From JBNKFV01 sp050289485 (GTDB taxonomy: Bacteria; Pseudomonadota; Gammaproteobacteria; Pseudomonadales; Cellvibrionaceae): 64,000 nucleotides of DNA. The stretch is from assembly GCA_050289485.1 (NCBI GenBank), contig JBNKFV010000020.1, positions 62,001 through 126,000 on the forward strand. The letters are read 5' to 3'. The notes under the pieces were generated by a model. It ran no database searches and was not told the origin of the DNA. It saw only the letters and a program-made list of their open reading frames with translations. Position numbers and translations under genes: made by a program. Positions 40,487 to 49,982 of this stretch are shown one piece after another (the stretch's first letter is position 1; every line of letters starts with the position of its first letter).

Positions 40487-41411
40487 ACGAATGGGCTGCC
40501 GATGGCAGCTTGACGGCGCTCTCACTCTCGGCCATTACTTTTTTCATCCATGCCAGAAATTTGAGCAGGGTGCGCGACGGCTCGACTTTTTGTGGCCACA
40601 CCAGGTAATAGCCTTCTCCGGTTTTGCAGGTTTCATTGAACGGTGCAACGAAACTGCCATTTTGCAACTGGCGTTCCACGAATACTTTTACCGCCATGGC
40701 AACGCCAATGTCCATTGAGGCTGCTTCGTATGCCAGTGCCGATGTGTCGAAACGCAGACCGGCAGTAGGGTCGAGCTTTAGCTTGCTATTGGTGGCTTTG
40801 ATCCAGCTTTCCCAGTCGTGAGGGCGTGCGGTGGAGTGTAGCAACCGCGAAGACGTGAGATTGTTGACGCTTAACAGGTGGTTGGTTTCAAAAAAGTGTC
40901 GCGAGCAAATTGGCAGCAGTTCAATATCGACCAGTTTCTCCACGTTCAGGCCCGGCCAGTTGCCATAACCTGAGCGTATGGCTGCATCAACGTTCTGGGT
41001 TTCGAAGTCAGGAACCTGTAATGAGGAGGTGAGGCGTACTTCTATGCCTTCATTCTCAGCGTGGAACTGCGCCAGGCGCGGAATCAGCCAGCGCTGTGAG
41101 AAGGTGGTATAAGATTGAATAGACAAGATGTCGCGCCGACCGCGACGGGATACCTGCCGCGCGGCCAGGCCGATATCCTGAAACGCATGGCCAATACCCT
41201 GATACAGCTCCTTGCCTTCATGCGTCAGTTCAATGCCCCGGTGCAGCCGGCGGAACAGTTTCACGCCCAGGTATTCTTCCAGCACTTTTACTTGTCGACT
41301 CACGGCTACCTGAGACACGTGAAGTTCGTCGGCGGCAGCGGTTAAACTGCACAGCCTGGCAGCGGCTTCAAAGGTGCGTAGCGGGTTGAGTGGCGGGATC
41401 GGATAGGTCAT
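40482..41411 (-). CDS. LysR family transcriptional regulator (GcvA-like)
   Basis: 309 residues. Winged helix-turn-helix at about 10-67: LRTFEAAARLCSLTAAADEL then HVSQVAVSRQVKVLEEYLGV. The effector domain (about 95-300) has the GcvA/AmpR-type FSQRWLIPRLAQFHAENEGI start. Placement between the TctC/CoA-transferase operon and the divergent TonB receptor makes both possible targets. The last codons are TAT TAA, and the stop lies in the outer arm of repeat copy B, so the C-terminus may have been set by repeat insertion. Confidence 0.9.
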   Translation of the reverse strand: MTYPIPPLNPLRTFEAAARLCSLTAAADELHVSQVAVSRQVKVLEEYLGVKLFRRLHRGIELTHEGKELYQGIGHAFQDIGLAARQVSRRGRRDILSIQSYTTFSQRWLIPRLAQFHAENEGIEVRLTSSLQVPDFETQNVDAAIRSGYGNWPGLNVEKLVDIELLPICSRHFFETNHLLSVNNLTSSRLLHSTARPHDWESWIKATNSKLKLDPTAGLRFDTSALAYEAASMDIGVAMAVKVFVERQLQNGSFVAPFNETCKTGEGYYLVWPQKVEPSRTLLKFLAWMKKVMAESESAVKLPSAAHSY

Positions 41412-41898
41412 GCACTTGCCCCTGGTTGTCTTGCTTATTGGTAGGGAATCTCAAAAGCGAATGGCGTTGCGATGGCAGCGTTGCAGTTTGCCGGAGTCCC
41501 TTTATGTTCTTTACTTTATTATTCGGTTTTGCCGGGCCCTTTGCAAATACTGATTGCTCGCCTTGGGTGCGCGTGTAGCTGAACCCCCTCTTGTGTCTCT
41601 CGCAGCATCGATTGTTTCGCGTGTAGCACCACCCGGCTGTTGCCTCACTGCTGGCCGGGCTTCGGCCCTGTTGCCCTGACTTTTAGTTAGCGCAGTTGGC
41701 AGTAATTCTTAATTGTGACTTGCATTTCGAGTTCCGATAATGGAGCTGTAACAATTTTAGGACCTACACGCTTCCCTAATCTGTATATACCAGGTGTCGC
41801 AATAGCCTGATGGGAGAGCCAAGGAATACACATAAACAATAACTATTATCTATTAACGTATGTCTTTGAAAGACAGTAATGTCCGAGAGGGAATCTGA
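41412..41898. promoter_or_regulatory. Divergent region between LysR gene and TonB receptor
   Basis: 487 bp with no gene. It should contain promoters for both flanking genes and a likely LysR binding site, though I could not mark a T-N11-A site with confidence. A GAGAGGGAA ribosome site lies just before the receptor ATG at 41899. Confidence 0.4.
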
Positions 41899-44343
41899 AT
41901 GATCAAATTAAAACCCTTACCATCCCTGATGGCAGCAGTAAGTAGTCTAGTGGTCTCGGTCGGTGCCAGCGCCCAGGCCGCTCAAGATGATAGCGCGCGC
42001 TCGGCTCTCACATTGGAAGAGGTTGTGGTCACGGCAACCAAAAGAGAAACATCGCTGATGGATACGCCGGTTGCTGTTACCGCGTTTAATCAGGAAGCAT
42101 TAACGCGTGCGGGTATTAACGACGTTACCGGTATGTCGGCGATGGTTCCCAACTTTAAAATCTCTGTCGATGGTTTTCGTGGCGCAGCCCAGTTAGGCAT
42201 GCGTGGTGTAGCCAGCACAAACTTTACCGAGGTCGGTGATCCAAATGTGGGTTTTCATGTTGACGGTGTTTATGTCCCGCGGCCTGAAGGTGCACTGACC
42301 TTAATGTACGATCTGGAACGGGCTGAAGTGTTGCGTGGCCCACAAGGTACTTTGTTTGGTCGAAATTCAACGGTGGGTGCGATCAACCTGATTACCGCTA
42401 AACCCGACTTTTCTGAGTTTTATGGCAATGTTCAGGCGGAACTGGGTAATTACCAGCATAAACAGCTTCGTGGCACTTTAAATATTCCAATTACAGACAC
42501 ATTCGCAATTCGTCTGAATGGATTTGCGAACCAGCGCGATGCCTACCAAACCGTACTGCCAGATTTGAGCCGCTTAGATCAGCGCCGTGCCGTTAACTAT
42601 GGCAAATCAGATCGTTATTCCAGTAAAGACCAGTGGGCTGCCCGTTTGTCTGCTCTGTGGACGCCGACAGATGATTTTTCCTGGCAGATAGCCTTAGAGC
42701 GTTTTCAAAACAACAATCCTGGCGCAATCCCGGCCCCGGATTGTAACAAACTGGCGGGTACCGCTGACGCCTGTGGTGACATTGATACCTTTACTGCTAA
42801 CACGACAGGTGCAACCGACATGCGTGTTGACAGTTTCCGCTCGATGATCAAATACAGCCTTACCGATTCAATGGAATTGAGCTACAACGTGGGTTACTCC
42901 ACGCTGGATAGATTTCAACAAGTAGATACAGACTTAGGTGTCGGCACTGATCAAACGTTTCAGAATACCTCCGACTTTGAATCCAACTCTCACGAGTTGC
43001 AATTGCAATCAGTGGGTGATGGCAATTTAGAGTGGACCGTTGGACTGTTTCATTTTGAAGAGGATAACTGGGTAAAAGCAGAACTTGATCGCGCCTATTT
43101 TCGAACCAACGGGGTAGACGCTGATAACAATCCTATTTACGAACACATGGGCTTGCGGTTTTTACAGCCTGAACGAACAGCGACGTCTGACGCCGCCTTT
43201 GTTCAAGGAACCTATTCTTTTACTGACCAACTGCGTTTGACGCTGGGTTATCGGTATACCAAAGACGAAAAAGAAGATGTCGATGGTGGCAACTATATCT
43301 GTGGTCCCACCAGCGATATTAATGGTTGTTATCTGCAAGGCGAGCCGGTACCGAGTCTGACCAATGGTGTGTTCTCTGGTGAACCATTCCCCCGTCTTAC
43401 TGATAATTCGGTAAAAGGCGAATGGAGTAAAGGCACCTATCGCGTAGGCCTGGATTACGATCTTAATGCAACAACACTGTTGTACGCTGTTTATGCTACT
43501 GGCTTTAAAGGTGGTGTATTTACTGATGTGGTCACAATTCGCCGAACCGGTGAGCGCATCGATGTTCTGGCGGGCCCTGAAGAAGTAGGTACCTTTGAGA
43601 TTGGTATGAAAGGCTCATTTTTAGATGGCAGTATGAACCTGAATGCGGCGCTATTCTTCAGTGATTACTCCGATATGCAGGTGACTACCAACAAGAATTT
43701 TGGTCCTGAGCGTGATCCGTTGCCGGGTGAAGATCCTGCAACTATACCGGATCAAACGCAGTTGGTGACTGAAAACGCTGGTGAATCCTCGATTAATGGC
43801 TTAGAAGTAGAAGTTGATTGGATACCCGTAGAAAACGGCCGCTTAACCGGTTATGTGAGCTGGCTGGATGCAGAGGTTGACGACTGGGTAACTAAAAATA
43901 CTAATTTCTGCGGGCCGCGCTATGGCAGTGCAGGTTGCCCGGAAATTAACCTAAAAGGTAATAAATTGCCACGTGCTCCGGAATTTGCCTTTACCGTAGC
44001 TTACGAACATACGTTCTACCTTGGCAATGGATCTAAACTAATACCTTGGGTTTCTTATCATTGGGAAGATGATCAGTATCTGCAGGCGTTTAATGTAGGC
44101 ACTGTAACTGATCTTGATACCGGCGAATTAACTGATCGTTACAGCGATGAAATCGATGCGTTTGAAACCGTTGATGCTAGCTTGCGTTATGAGTCTGCCG
44201 ATGATAAGTGGTTTGTTTCGCTTTATGGTAACAACCTAACCGATGAACGAGTCAATACACTTTTTCGCCGGGTAGGTAATGTGATGTTTGCTAACTATAC
44301 GCAGCCGCGTACCTACGGTTTGCGTTTTGGTTATAACTGGTAA
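41899..44343 (+). CDS. TonB-dependent outer-membrane receptor
   Basis: 814 residues. Signal peptide of about 29 residues (SLMAAVSSLVVSVGASAQA), a TonB box region in LTLEEVVVTATKRE, a plug domain with LTRAGINDVTGMSAMVPNFK and the LRGPQGTLFGRNSTVGAINL signature (near 148-168), then a 22-strand-type barrel ending YGLRFGYNW. It imports a scarce ligand across the outer membrane using TonB energy. The genes that follow (GH3 enzyme, alpha/beta hydrolase, cupin) suggest a carbohydrate-linked ligand rather than iron. A strong terminator lies just after it. Confidence 0.93.
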   Translation: MIKLKPLPSLMAAVSSLVVSVGASAQAAQDDSARSALTLEEVVVTATKRETSLMDTPVAVTAFNQEALTRAGINDVTGMSAMVPNFKISVDGFRGAAQLGMRGVASTNFTEVGDPNVGFHVDGVYVPRPEGALTLMYDLERAEVLRGPQGTLFGRNSTVGAINLITAKPDFSEFYGNVQAELGNYQHKQLRGTLNIPITDTFAIRLNGFANQRDAYQTVLPDLSRLDQRRAVNYGKSDRYSSKDQWAARLSALWTPTDDFSWQIALERFQNNNPGAIPAPDCNKLAGTADACGDIDTFTANTTGATDMRVDSFRSMIKYSLTDSMELSYNVGYSTLDRFQQVDTDLGVGTDQTFQNTSDFESNSHELQLQSVGDGNLEWTVGLFHFEEDNWVKAELDRAYFRTNGVDADNNPIYEHMGLRFLQPERTATSDAAFVQGTYSFTDQLRLTLGYRYTKDEKEDVDGGNYICGPTSDINGCYLQGEPVPSLTNGVFSGEPFPRLTDNSVKGEWSKGTYRVGLDYDLNATTLLYAVYATGFKGGVFTDVVTIRRTGERIDVLAGPEEVGTFEIGMKGSFLDGSMNLNAALFFSDYSDMQVTTNKNFGPERDPLPGEDPATIPDQTQLVTENAGESSINGLEVEVDWIPVENGRLTGYVSWLDAEVDDWVTKNTNFCGPRYGSAGCPEINLKGNKLPRAPEFAFTVAYEHTFYLGNGSKLIPWVSYHWEDDQYLQAFNVGTVTDLDTGELTDRYSDEIDAFETVDASLRYESADDKWFVSLYGNNLTDERVNTLFRRVGNVMFANYTQPRTYGLRFGYNW

Positions 44344-44365
44344 TTACTGCTATTGCTCTCGATTT

Positions 44366-44397
44366 GGCTGGCGGAATTTTCCGCCAGCCACTTTTTT
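44366..44397 (+). terminator. Rho-independent terminator after the TonB receptor
   Basis: GGCTGGCGGAA (44366-44376), a 2 nt loop, TTCCGCCAGCC (44379-44389), then ACTTTTTT. The stem is a perfect 11 bp. Read-through into the GH3 gene would be limited, so that gene may have its own promoter within 44398-44471. Confidence 0.9.
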
Positions 44398-44471
44398 CTG
44401 AGAGTAAGCGCATTACCAGGTTTCATAAGGATAGGCCCTGACCAATAGTGCTCGGTAAATAAGGCTTCTTA

Positions 44472-46466
44472 ATGGATGTTTTAAAAAAAATTGCTGTTCT
44501 TTTCTTTTTCAGCTTAGGCATACTTTTTCTAAGTAGTTGTTCTTTTGATAGTAGCCATAGCGAACCCTTCGAAAATAAGATTGTCCAAAAGTTACTGTCC
44601 TATCGCACTATCCCCTTGCTGTCTGAGCATGGCTTGCAGTTTAAAGATTTGAACAAAAACGGAAGGCTCGATATTTATGAGGACTGGCGGCTGACGTCCG
44701 AGCAAAGAGTCGCTGATCTTGTCGCAAAAATGACACTGGCAGAAAAAGCCGGTGCCATGATGCATGCTAATCCACCCGCTGACGCATTGTCTGGAGTGCC
44801 TGGCTCGGGTTCTCAATGGAACCTCGACACCTTCCGGGAACTACTGTTGACAAAACATATCACGTTTTTTCTCAACCGGTTGAAAACCAGCACTCGTGAC
44901 CTCGCTGAGCAGCATAATCGCGTGCAGCAAATGGCTGAGGAAGGGCGCCTGGGAATTCCTGTTTCACTGAGTTCTGATCCCCGCAACCAGTTCCGCTCGT
45001 CACAGGGCGTTAGCACTGGGGTGGGTGACTTTACGCCTTGGCCTGATCCCATAGGCTTCGCTGCCATGGACGATCCACAACTGGTTCAGGCATACGCTGA
45101 CAGTGTGCGCCAGGAATACCTGGCGGTGGGGATACGTATCGCCTTATCTCCCCAAGCCGATGTAATGGTGAATCCACGTTGGCATCGCGCTAATGGCACT
45201 TTTGGCACAGACCCTGAAAAAATCAACCGTTTGGTTACTGGCTATGTAACAGGCATGCAGGACGGCAGCAACGGGTTGCATGAGAGTAGCGTGTTGTCTG
45301 TAGTGAAACATTGGGTAGGTTATGGTGCTACTGGACCAGAGGGTTTTGATGCGCATAACCACTACGGACGACAGCTTTACTTCACCGCGGACGAGATTGA
45401 ACAACATATTATCCCGTTTACTGGGGCGTTTTCCGCAAACGTTGGCGCGATCATGTCATCTTATGGCCTGCCACCCGAAAATATTGTTATTAAAGGTGTA
45501 TCAGAGCCTGTTGAACATGTTGGTATGGGGTTCAATCGGCAGATATTGCAAGCGCTGTTACGTGATCGTTTCGGTTTTGAGGGCGCAGTGATTTCAGATT
45601 GGCATATCACTGACGACTGCTCTTCAGGCTGCCTGAACGGCGTTAGGGAAGGGGAGACACCTGGGGTACACGACATTGGCATGCCCTGGGGTGTCGAAGA
45701 TTTATCTAAACCGTTACGTTTCGCAAAAGCGATAAGCGCCGGTATTGATCAGTTTGGCGGTGTGGATACGCCAGAAATTATTGTGTCTCTAGTTGAAGAT
45801 GGAACGGTGGATATCGAAGCCGTTGATTTGGCAGTAAAAAGAATTCTAATACAAAAATTTCAGCAAGGGCTTTTTGAAAATCCGTATGTCGATGTTGATA
45901 AAGCTATAGACATAGTTGGCAATTCACATTTCAAGAGTATGTCGCAGGAAGCGCAGCAGCGTTCGTTGATTCTGATTAAAAATGAAGCATCCTGCTTGCC
46001 TTTATCGGTGGAAAAAACTGCTAATGTTTATCTTTATCATGTTGAACCATCAATATTGCAAGAGCGGGGATTCAATGTTGTAGACTCACCTGATGAAGCC
46101 GACTTTGCCATTGTGGCGTTGTCGACACCGTTTGAAAAATTGCATCCGAATTTCTTTTTTGGTCGGCGTTACCGCGAAGGCTCAACGGGCTTTAAAGACG
46201 GTAATGCAGACTTCGAAGCCTTTAAAATGATCAGCCAAAAAGTGCCGACGATAGTATCTGTCTATTTGGAGCGGCCCGCGGATTTAAGCAGGGTGACAGA
46301 GAATGCCACGGCAATCATTGGACATTTCGGTTTACTTGACGATGTTTTAGTCGACGCTATAACCGGCCATTTTTCACCGTCTGCACGATTGCCTTACGAT
46401 CTGCCATGGACAGGGCCAGTACCTGGGCAGATTGCCCACAAATCCGGGCAAGGTTTGACCTTTTAA
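44472..46466 (+). CDS. Glycoside hydrolase family 3 lipoprotein
   Basis: 664 residues. Lipoprotein signal: hydrophobic run then the lipobox LSSC with C23. A calcium-loop-like DLNKNGRLDIYEDW (59-72) precedes the (beta/alpha)8 domain, as in a GH3 subgroup. The catalytic nucleophile is D376 in GAVISDWHITDD; VVKHWVGYGATGPEGFDAHN (278-297) occupies the place of the substrate-binding KH loop. Residues about 460-650 form the second, alpha/beta sandwich domain. It should release a terminal sugar from a glycoside in the periplasm or at the cell surface. Substrate unknown. Confidence 0.9.
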   Translation: MDVLKKIAVLFFFSLGILFLSSCSFDSSHSEPFENKIVQKLLSYRTIPLLSEHGLQFKDLNKNGRLDIYEDWRLTSEQRVADLVAKMTLAEKAGAMMHANPPADALSGVPGSGSQWNLDTFRELLLTKHITFFLNRLKTSTRDLAEQHNRVQQMAEEGRLGIPVSLSSDPRNQFRSSQGVSTGVGDFTPWPDPIGFAAMDDPQLVQAYADSVRQEYLAVGIRIALSPQADVMVNPRWHRANGTFGTDPEKINRLVTGYVTGMQDGSNGLHESSVLSVVKHWVGYGATGPEGFDAHNHYGRQLYFTADEIEQHIIPFTGAFSANVGAIMSSYGLPPENIVIKGVSEPVEHVGMGFNRQILQALLRDRFGFEGAVISDWHITDDCSSGCLNGVREGETPGVHDIGMPWGVEDLSKPLRFAKAISAGIDQFGGVDTPEIIVSLVEDGTVDIEAVDLAVKRILIQKFQQGLFENPYVDVDKAIDIVGNSHFKSMSQEAQQRSLILIKNEASCLPLSVEKTANVYLYHVEPSILQERGFNVVDSPDEADFAIVALSTPFEKLHPNFFFGRRYREGSTGFKDGNADFEAFKMISQKVPTIVSVYLERPADLSRVTENATAIIGHFGLLDDVLVDAITGHFSPSARLPYDLPWTGPVPGQIAHKSGQGLTF

Positions 46467-46503
46467 TGAATGATTTATTGATAACATAGATATGTTGGTG
46501 ACT

Positions 46504-47631
46504 ATGAAAGTTCGATATTTATTGGTGTTTGCGGGTCTTGTGAGTCTGGCTGGTTTCTGGATGCAGCAAAATGTACTGCATGCTGGTTCATTACCCGCGG
46601 CTAACGCAGCTTACTACAACGCTTTTTATGTAGGTGGTCAGTACGTCGAAGAAAATGGTCAGAAGTTGATGGACGGGCAGATGTATGTTGAAGCCTGGGC
46701 ACCGGAAAAAGTTACTCGGAAATATCCGGTTGTATTTATCCATGGCTTAGGACAGACCGGGTTTAACTGGTCTGGCACGCCCGATGGTCGTGATGGCTGG
46801 GCAGATTATTTTCTGCAGCAGGGCTTTGCGATTTATCTGGTAGACCAGCCCAGCCGCGGCCGCTCATCCCGCTTGCCGGAAAGTGGCGGCAAGTTGCGCA
46901 CCAGTCCTGTAAGCCTGGTTGAAAAGTTATTCACTGCATCGAAACAATACAATGCCTGGCCACAGGCAAAATTGCATACCCAATGGCCGGGAGAGGGTGT
47001 TGCTGGCGACCCTATCTTTGACAATTTTTATCGCTCTATTGTGCCATCGTTAGCCAGTAATAAAGAGAGCGAGCTTCTGGTACGTGAGAGTGTTTCTGCA
47101 CTGTTGGATAAAATTGGCCCGGCAATTATCTTTGTCCATTCTCAGGCTGGCCTATTCGGCTGGTCTATTGCCGATGCGCGCCCCGGGTTAGTGAAAGCCA
47201 TTGTTGCTATCGAGCCGTCTGGTCCTTCCTTTCAAAATGCCACTAAAACGGTACGTGAACTTGATTGGGGCTTAACCAATATTCCCGTGGCCTACACGCC
47301 GGCAGTGAAGAACCCAGAGGAAATCGAAATAGAATTACAGGCACAGGCAGATGGCGAAAACCTTGTTAAGTGCTGGTTGCAAAAAGAGCCTGCTCGGAAG
47401 TTGACGAACTTACAGGATATTCCGGTGCTAATGGTAACCGCTGAGGCTTCTTACCACGCGCAATACGATCATTGTTCAGCAAAGTTTCTTCAGCAGGCAG
47501 GGGTGGATACCACTTTTTGGAGACTGGAAAACAGGGGTATTCACGGTAATGGTCATTTAATGATGCTTGAGAAAAACAATCTTGACATTGCAAAACAGAT
47601 TGCGAACTGGCTAAAAAATAGTGAAGAGTAA
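46504..47631 (+). CDS. Secreted alpha/beta hydrolase
   Basis: About 375 residues with an N-terminal export signal (YLLVFAGLVSLAGFWM). An in-frame ATG at 46492 is an alternative start. The fold marks are VVFIHGLGQTGFNWSGTPDG (oxyanion HG motif), DQPSRGRSS, and the nucleophile Ser in IIFVHSQAGLFGW (about 213), an HSQAG variant of GxSxG; a late GNGHLMMLE supplies the His. The GTPDGRDGWADYF stretch marks a subgroup of exported esterase-like proteins. It lies 37 bp after the GH3 gene, so the pair may deacylate and deglycosylate the same ligand. Confidence 0.87.
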   Translation: MKVRYLLVFAGLVSLAGFWMQQNVLHAGSLPAANAAYYNAFYVGGQYVEENGQKLMDGQMYVEAWAPEKVTRKYPVVFIHGLGQTGFNWSGTPDGRDGWADYFLQQGFAIYLVDQPSRGRSSRLPESGGKLRTSPVSLVEKLFTASKQYNAWPQAKLHTQWPGEGVAGDPIFDNFYRSIVPSLASNKESELLVRESVSALLDKIGPAIIFVHSQAGLFGWSIADARPGLVKAIVAIEPSGPSFQNATKTVRELDWGLTNIPVAYTPAVKNPEEIEIELQAQADGENLVKCWLQKEPARKLTNLQDIPVLMVTAEASYHAQYDHCSAKFLQQAGVDTTFWRLENRGIHGNGHLMMLEKNNLDIAKQIANWLKNSEE

Positions 47632-47682
47632 AGGGCTGATTGAAACGCTCATTTTTTAACAACCAAAGTAAAAGGTGTGGCT

Positions 47683-48084
47683 ATGAAAAGGGAAGTAGAA
47701 CGATTGTTAGCGGTGGGTATTGCTCTGTTTTTAACTGCCTGTGTAAACGCGGATGTCAGCACCGTGCCCACGGAAAAGGTGGGTGTGACGCCTAAAAGCC
47801 TGGAGAGTATTGAGTTAGATCCTGATTTTGATGTGAGTCAGGGGCGTAGTTTGCGCATGCGTGAGGCGACAATTTTGCCCGGCGGTAGTCTACCCATGCA
47901 CAGTCATGCCAACCGGCCTGCTGTCGCGTATATATTGCAGGGCGAATTGACGGTGTATATTGAAGGAGAGCCTACCCCAATTAATTATCGCGCCGGTGAC
48001 TATTATCGGATTTATAAATCCAGCCACGCCATGCGTAATCTAGGAAGTGTTCCCGTAGTATTTATTGAAGTTGATCTGTATTAA
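47683..48084 (+). CDS. Lipoprotein with a cupin domain
   Basis: About 133 residues. The N-terminus is a lipoprotein signal with lipobox LTAC (FLTACVNADV). A single cupin barrel follows, with the metal-site motif GGSLPMHSHANRPAVAYILQ (G-x5-HxH ... E-type) and the second motif SSHAMRNLGSVPVVF. A GTG two codons upstream of the ATG is an alternative start. A lipid-anchored cupin is uncommon; it may bind or isomerise the sugar or phenolic released by its neighbours. The final codons are TAT TAA, the stop lying in the terminal hairpin of a dispersed repeat. Confidence 0.8.
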   Translation: MKREVERLLAVGIALFLTACVNADVSTVPTEKVGVTPKSLESIELDPDFDVSQGRSLRMREATILPGGSLPMHSHANRPAVAYILQGELTVYIEGEPTPINYRAGDYYRIYKSSHAMRNLGSVPVVFIEVDLY

Positions 48085-48111
48085 ACCAACAATAATTATT
48101 GCCAGGTTAAT
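48080..48111 (+). repeat. Terminal hairpin of the structured repeat, copy D (partial)
   Basis: A 32 bp hairpin, ATTAAACC ... GGTTAAT, identical at 28 of 32 positions to the 3' hairpin of copy B (40455-40486). The left arm contains the cupin gene's TAA stop (48082-48084). The following 48112-48230 has scattered words recalling the family (GGCCAATG, CCTTTGTATTT), but not in the expected order. No gene is present between 48085 and 48364. Confidence 0.65.
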
Positions 48112-48364
48112 AAAAAACGGTGATTTCTTTTTTTCGGTTTTTATTGGTTGCTGGCCAATGTAAGTACCGAATAATTCAGCGTATTCCTTTGTATTTGGCA
48201 GCTTGAATTTCCGTTAACGTTAAAGGCTGTTGGCGGTGATGGATTTGCTATCTCGCTTGTTGACTTAACGTTTTACATGCGAGGAAAGGGCACAGTGGAT
48301 ACTGCAACTGCTCTAAACCTGTTGGGTTTCGATAATCGATACCAGCAAATGTGTGGCAACGCGG

Positions 48365-49177
48365 TTAATGTGAAGCATTAAGCGTGCTGATATGGGTATT
48401 GGTTAACTGCCGGTTGTAGCTGTCCATCAGCTGTTGCATCAGGGTTTGGGCGTCGTGGTTAGCGCGGGTGCTCAGTTTGATAAAAAACGGGATGCGCGAC
48501 AGCGTGCTAACAGAAAACTGTTTAAGAGCCTCTGCCTGCCGTTCATTGCTCTTGTCCAGGTTCATCAGGTATAACAAGGCGTAGTCGGCCCGGCGGGCTC
48601 GTACCATTAGCAGGGCTTGTTCGGTAGTGGCGACATTGTCGATATGAGGAGGCTCCTGGCTGTTTAGCAACGTTTGGCGGGCGCCGCCGTAACTGTAGTT
48701 TTCCAACATTACCAAATGCCTGGCTTGAAGATCCTGTAGGCTTTTAACCCTAGGTATCTCAGGTCGGTGGTAGACATTCAATACCAAATAGCCCACCGGG
48801 TAGGGGCTGGAAATAATGGTCTCGGGCACGTTGAGCTTCGGGTGGTCGACCATGATCGTCATCTGTGCCTGTCCGCGTAGTATTTTACCAAAACTCTCAT
48901 CTACTGGGGCCAATTCGATATCCAGTTGGTAGCCTGCGCCACTGGCTATATCTCTGGCAAGGTCGGCAATCGGTCCTTGTGGTCGGTTGTTTTCGCCAAG
49001 GTAAAAGGCCGGTGGAATACTAGCGCCAATAAATTTGAGAAGAGGGCGCTCTGTTGCGGTATCAGCGTGATTTTTACTGCTCGCTATTAGTAGTATGAGG
49101 TAGATGGCTACCCTTTTTATCAGGCTTTTAGTGACAGGTGAAGGTTTTTTTGGCTCAAAATAGGGATAAAATTTCAC
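48365..49177 (-). CDS. Periplasmic solute-binding protein, family 3-like, without transporter
   Basis: About 270 residues from a GTG at 49177 with an AAGG site upstream; an ATG at 49246 in frame would give an odd N-terminal extension. Signal peptide: IKRVAIYLILLIASSKNHA. The SBP_bac_3 form is visible: PLLKFIGASIPPAFYLGENN, the ligand-domain GPIADLARDIASGAGYQLDI, and QDLQARHLVMLENYSYGG. No ABC permease or ATPase adjoins it. It is only distantly like the two binding proteins at 21548 and 26096. Divergent from dcd, it marks the right end of the accessory block. Confidence 0.78.
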   Translation of the reverse strand: MKFYPYFEPKKPSPVTKSLIKRVAIYLILLIASSKNHADTATERPLLKFIGASIPPAFYLGENNRPQGPIADLARDIASGAGYQLDIELAPVDESFGKILRGQAQMTIMVDHPKLNVPETIISSPYPVGYLVLNVYHRPEIPRVKSLQDLQARHLVMLENYSYGGARQTLLNSQEPPHIDNVATTEQALLMVRARRADYALLYLMNLDKSNERQAEALKQFSVSTLSRIPFFIKLSTRANHDAQTLMQQLMDSYNRQLTNTHISTLNASH

Positions 49178-49396
49178 TGTTGCCTTAGCTCTGATAACGT
49201 CAAATCGTATAGCGCCCTCGCACAGACAAAAATGCTGGGCTATCAAGAGGATAGACTATGCACAAGCATTTTTGCCAGTTATCGCCAAACCCAGTATCAT
49301 CACGCCGCGCCTGCGCCTCCCCCTCCCCCATTGAAGCGTGCTGTGGTGATTGAAGCGTATAGTGGTGCCCGTCAGCCAGTTAATGGAAGGTTTTGT

Positions 49397-49966
49397 ATGA
49401 GTATTAAGTCAGATAAATGGATGCGCCGTATGGCCCAGGAATACGGCATGATAGAACCCTTTGAACCTGGTCAGGTACGGTATAATGCTGGCGGTGAGCG
49501 GTTGATTTCCTATGGCACATCGAGCTACGGCTACGACGTGCGCTGTGCTAACGAGTTTAAAATCTTTACCAATGTTCACTCGGCTATCGTTGACCCTAAG
49601 CATTTCGACGAAAACAGTTTTGTCGATATCCAAAGCGATGTGTGTATTATTCCTCCTAACTCCTTTGCCTTGGCTCGCACTGTCGAATATTTCCGCATTC
49701 CGCGCAATGTGCTGACGGTATGTTTGGGTAAGTCGACTTATGCGCGCTGCGGTATTATTGTAAACGTAACGCCGCTGGAACCAGAATGGGAAGGCCATGT
49801 AACGCTCGAATTTTCCAATACCACGCCGCTACCAGCCAAAATTTACGCCAACGAAGGCGTTGCCCAAATGCTGTTTTTTGAATCTGATGAAGTGTGTGAC
49901 ACCTCATACAAAGATCGCGGTGGCAAATATCAGGGGCAAACTGGCGTAACCTTGCCTAAAACCTGA
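49397..49966 (+). CDS. dcd: dCTP deaminase
   Basis: Deaminates dCTP to dUTP, the main source of dUMP for thymidylate synthesis in proteobacteria. 189 residues from MSIKSDKWMRRMAQEYGMI, with a GGAAGG site upstream; the frame continues upstream but without family similarity. Signatures are YGYDVRCANEFKIF, LGKSTYARCGIIVNVTPLEPEW (active-site Ser, Arg and Glu) and SYKDRGGKYQGQTGV at the C-terminus. In Pseudomonas it follows apbC directly. Confidence 0.96.
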   Translation: MSIKSDKWMRRMAQEYGMIEPFEPGQVRYNAGGERLISYGTSSYGYDVRCANEFKIFTNVHSAIVDPKHFDENSFVDIQSDVCIIPPNSFALARTVEYFRIPRNVLTVCLGKSTYARCGIIVNVTPLEPEWEGHVTLEFSNTTPLPAKIYANEGVAQMLFFESDEVCDTSYKDRGGKYQGQTGVTLPKT

Positions 49967-49982
49967 TGCACAGGTGTAAGCG

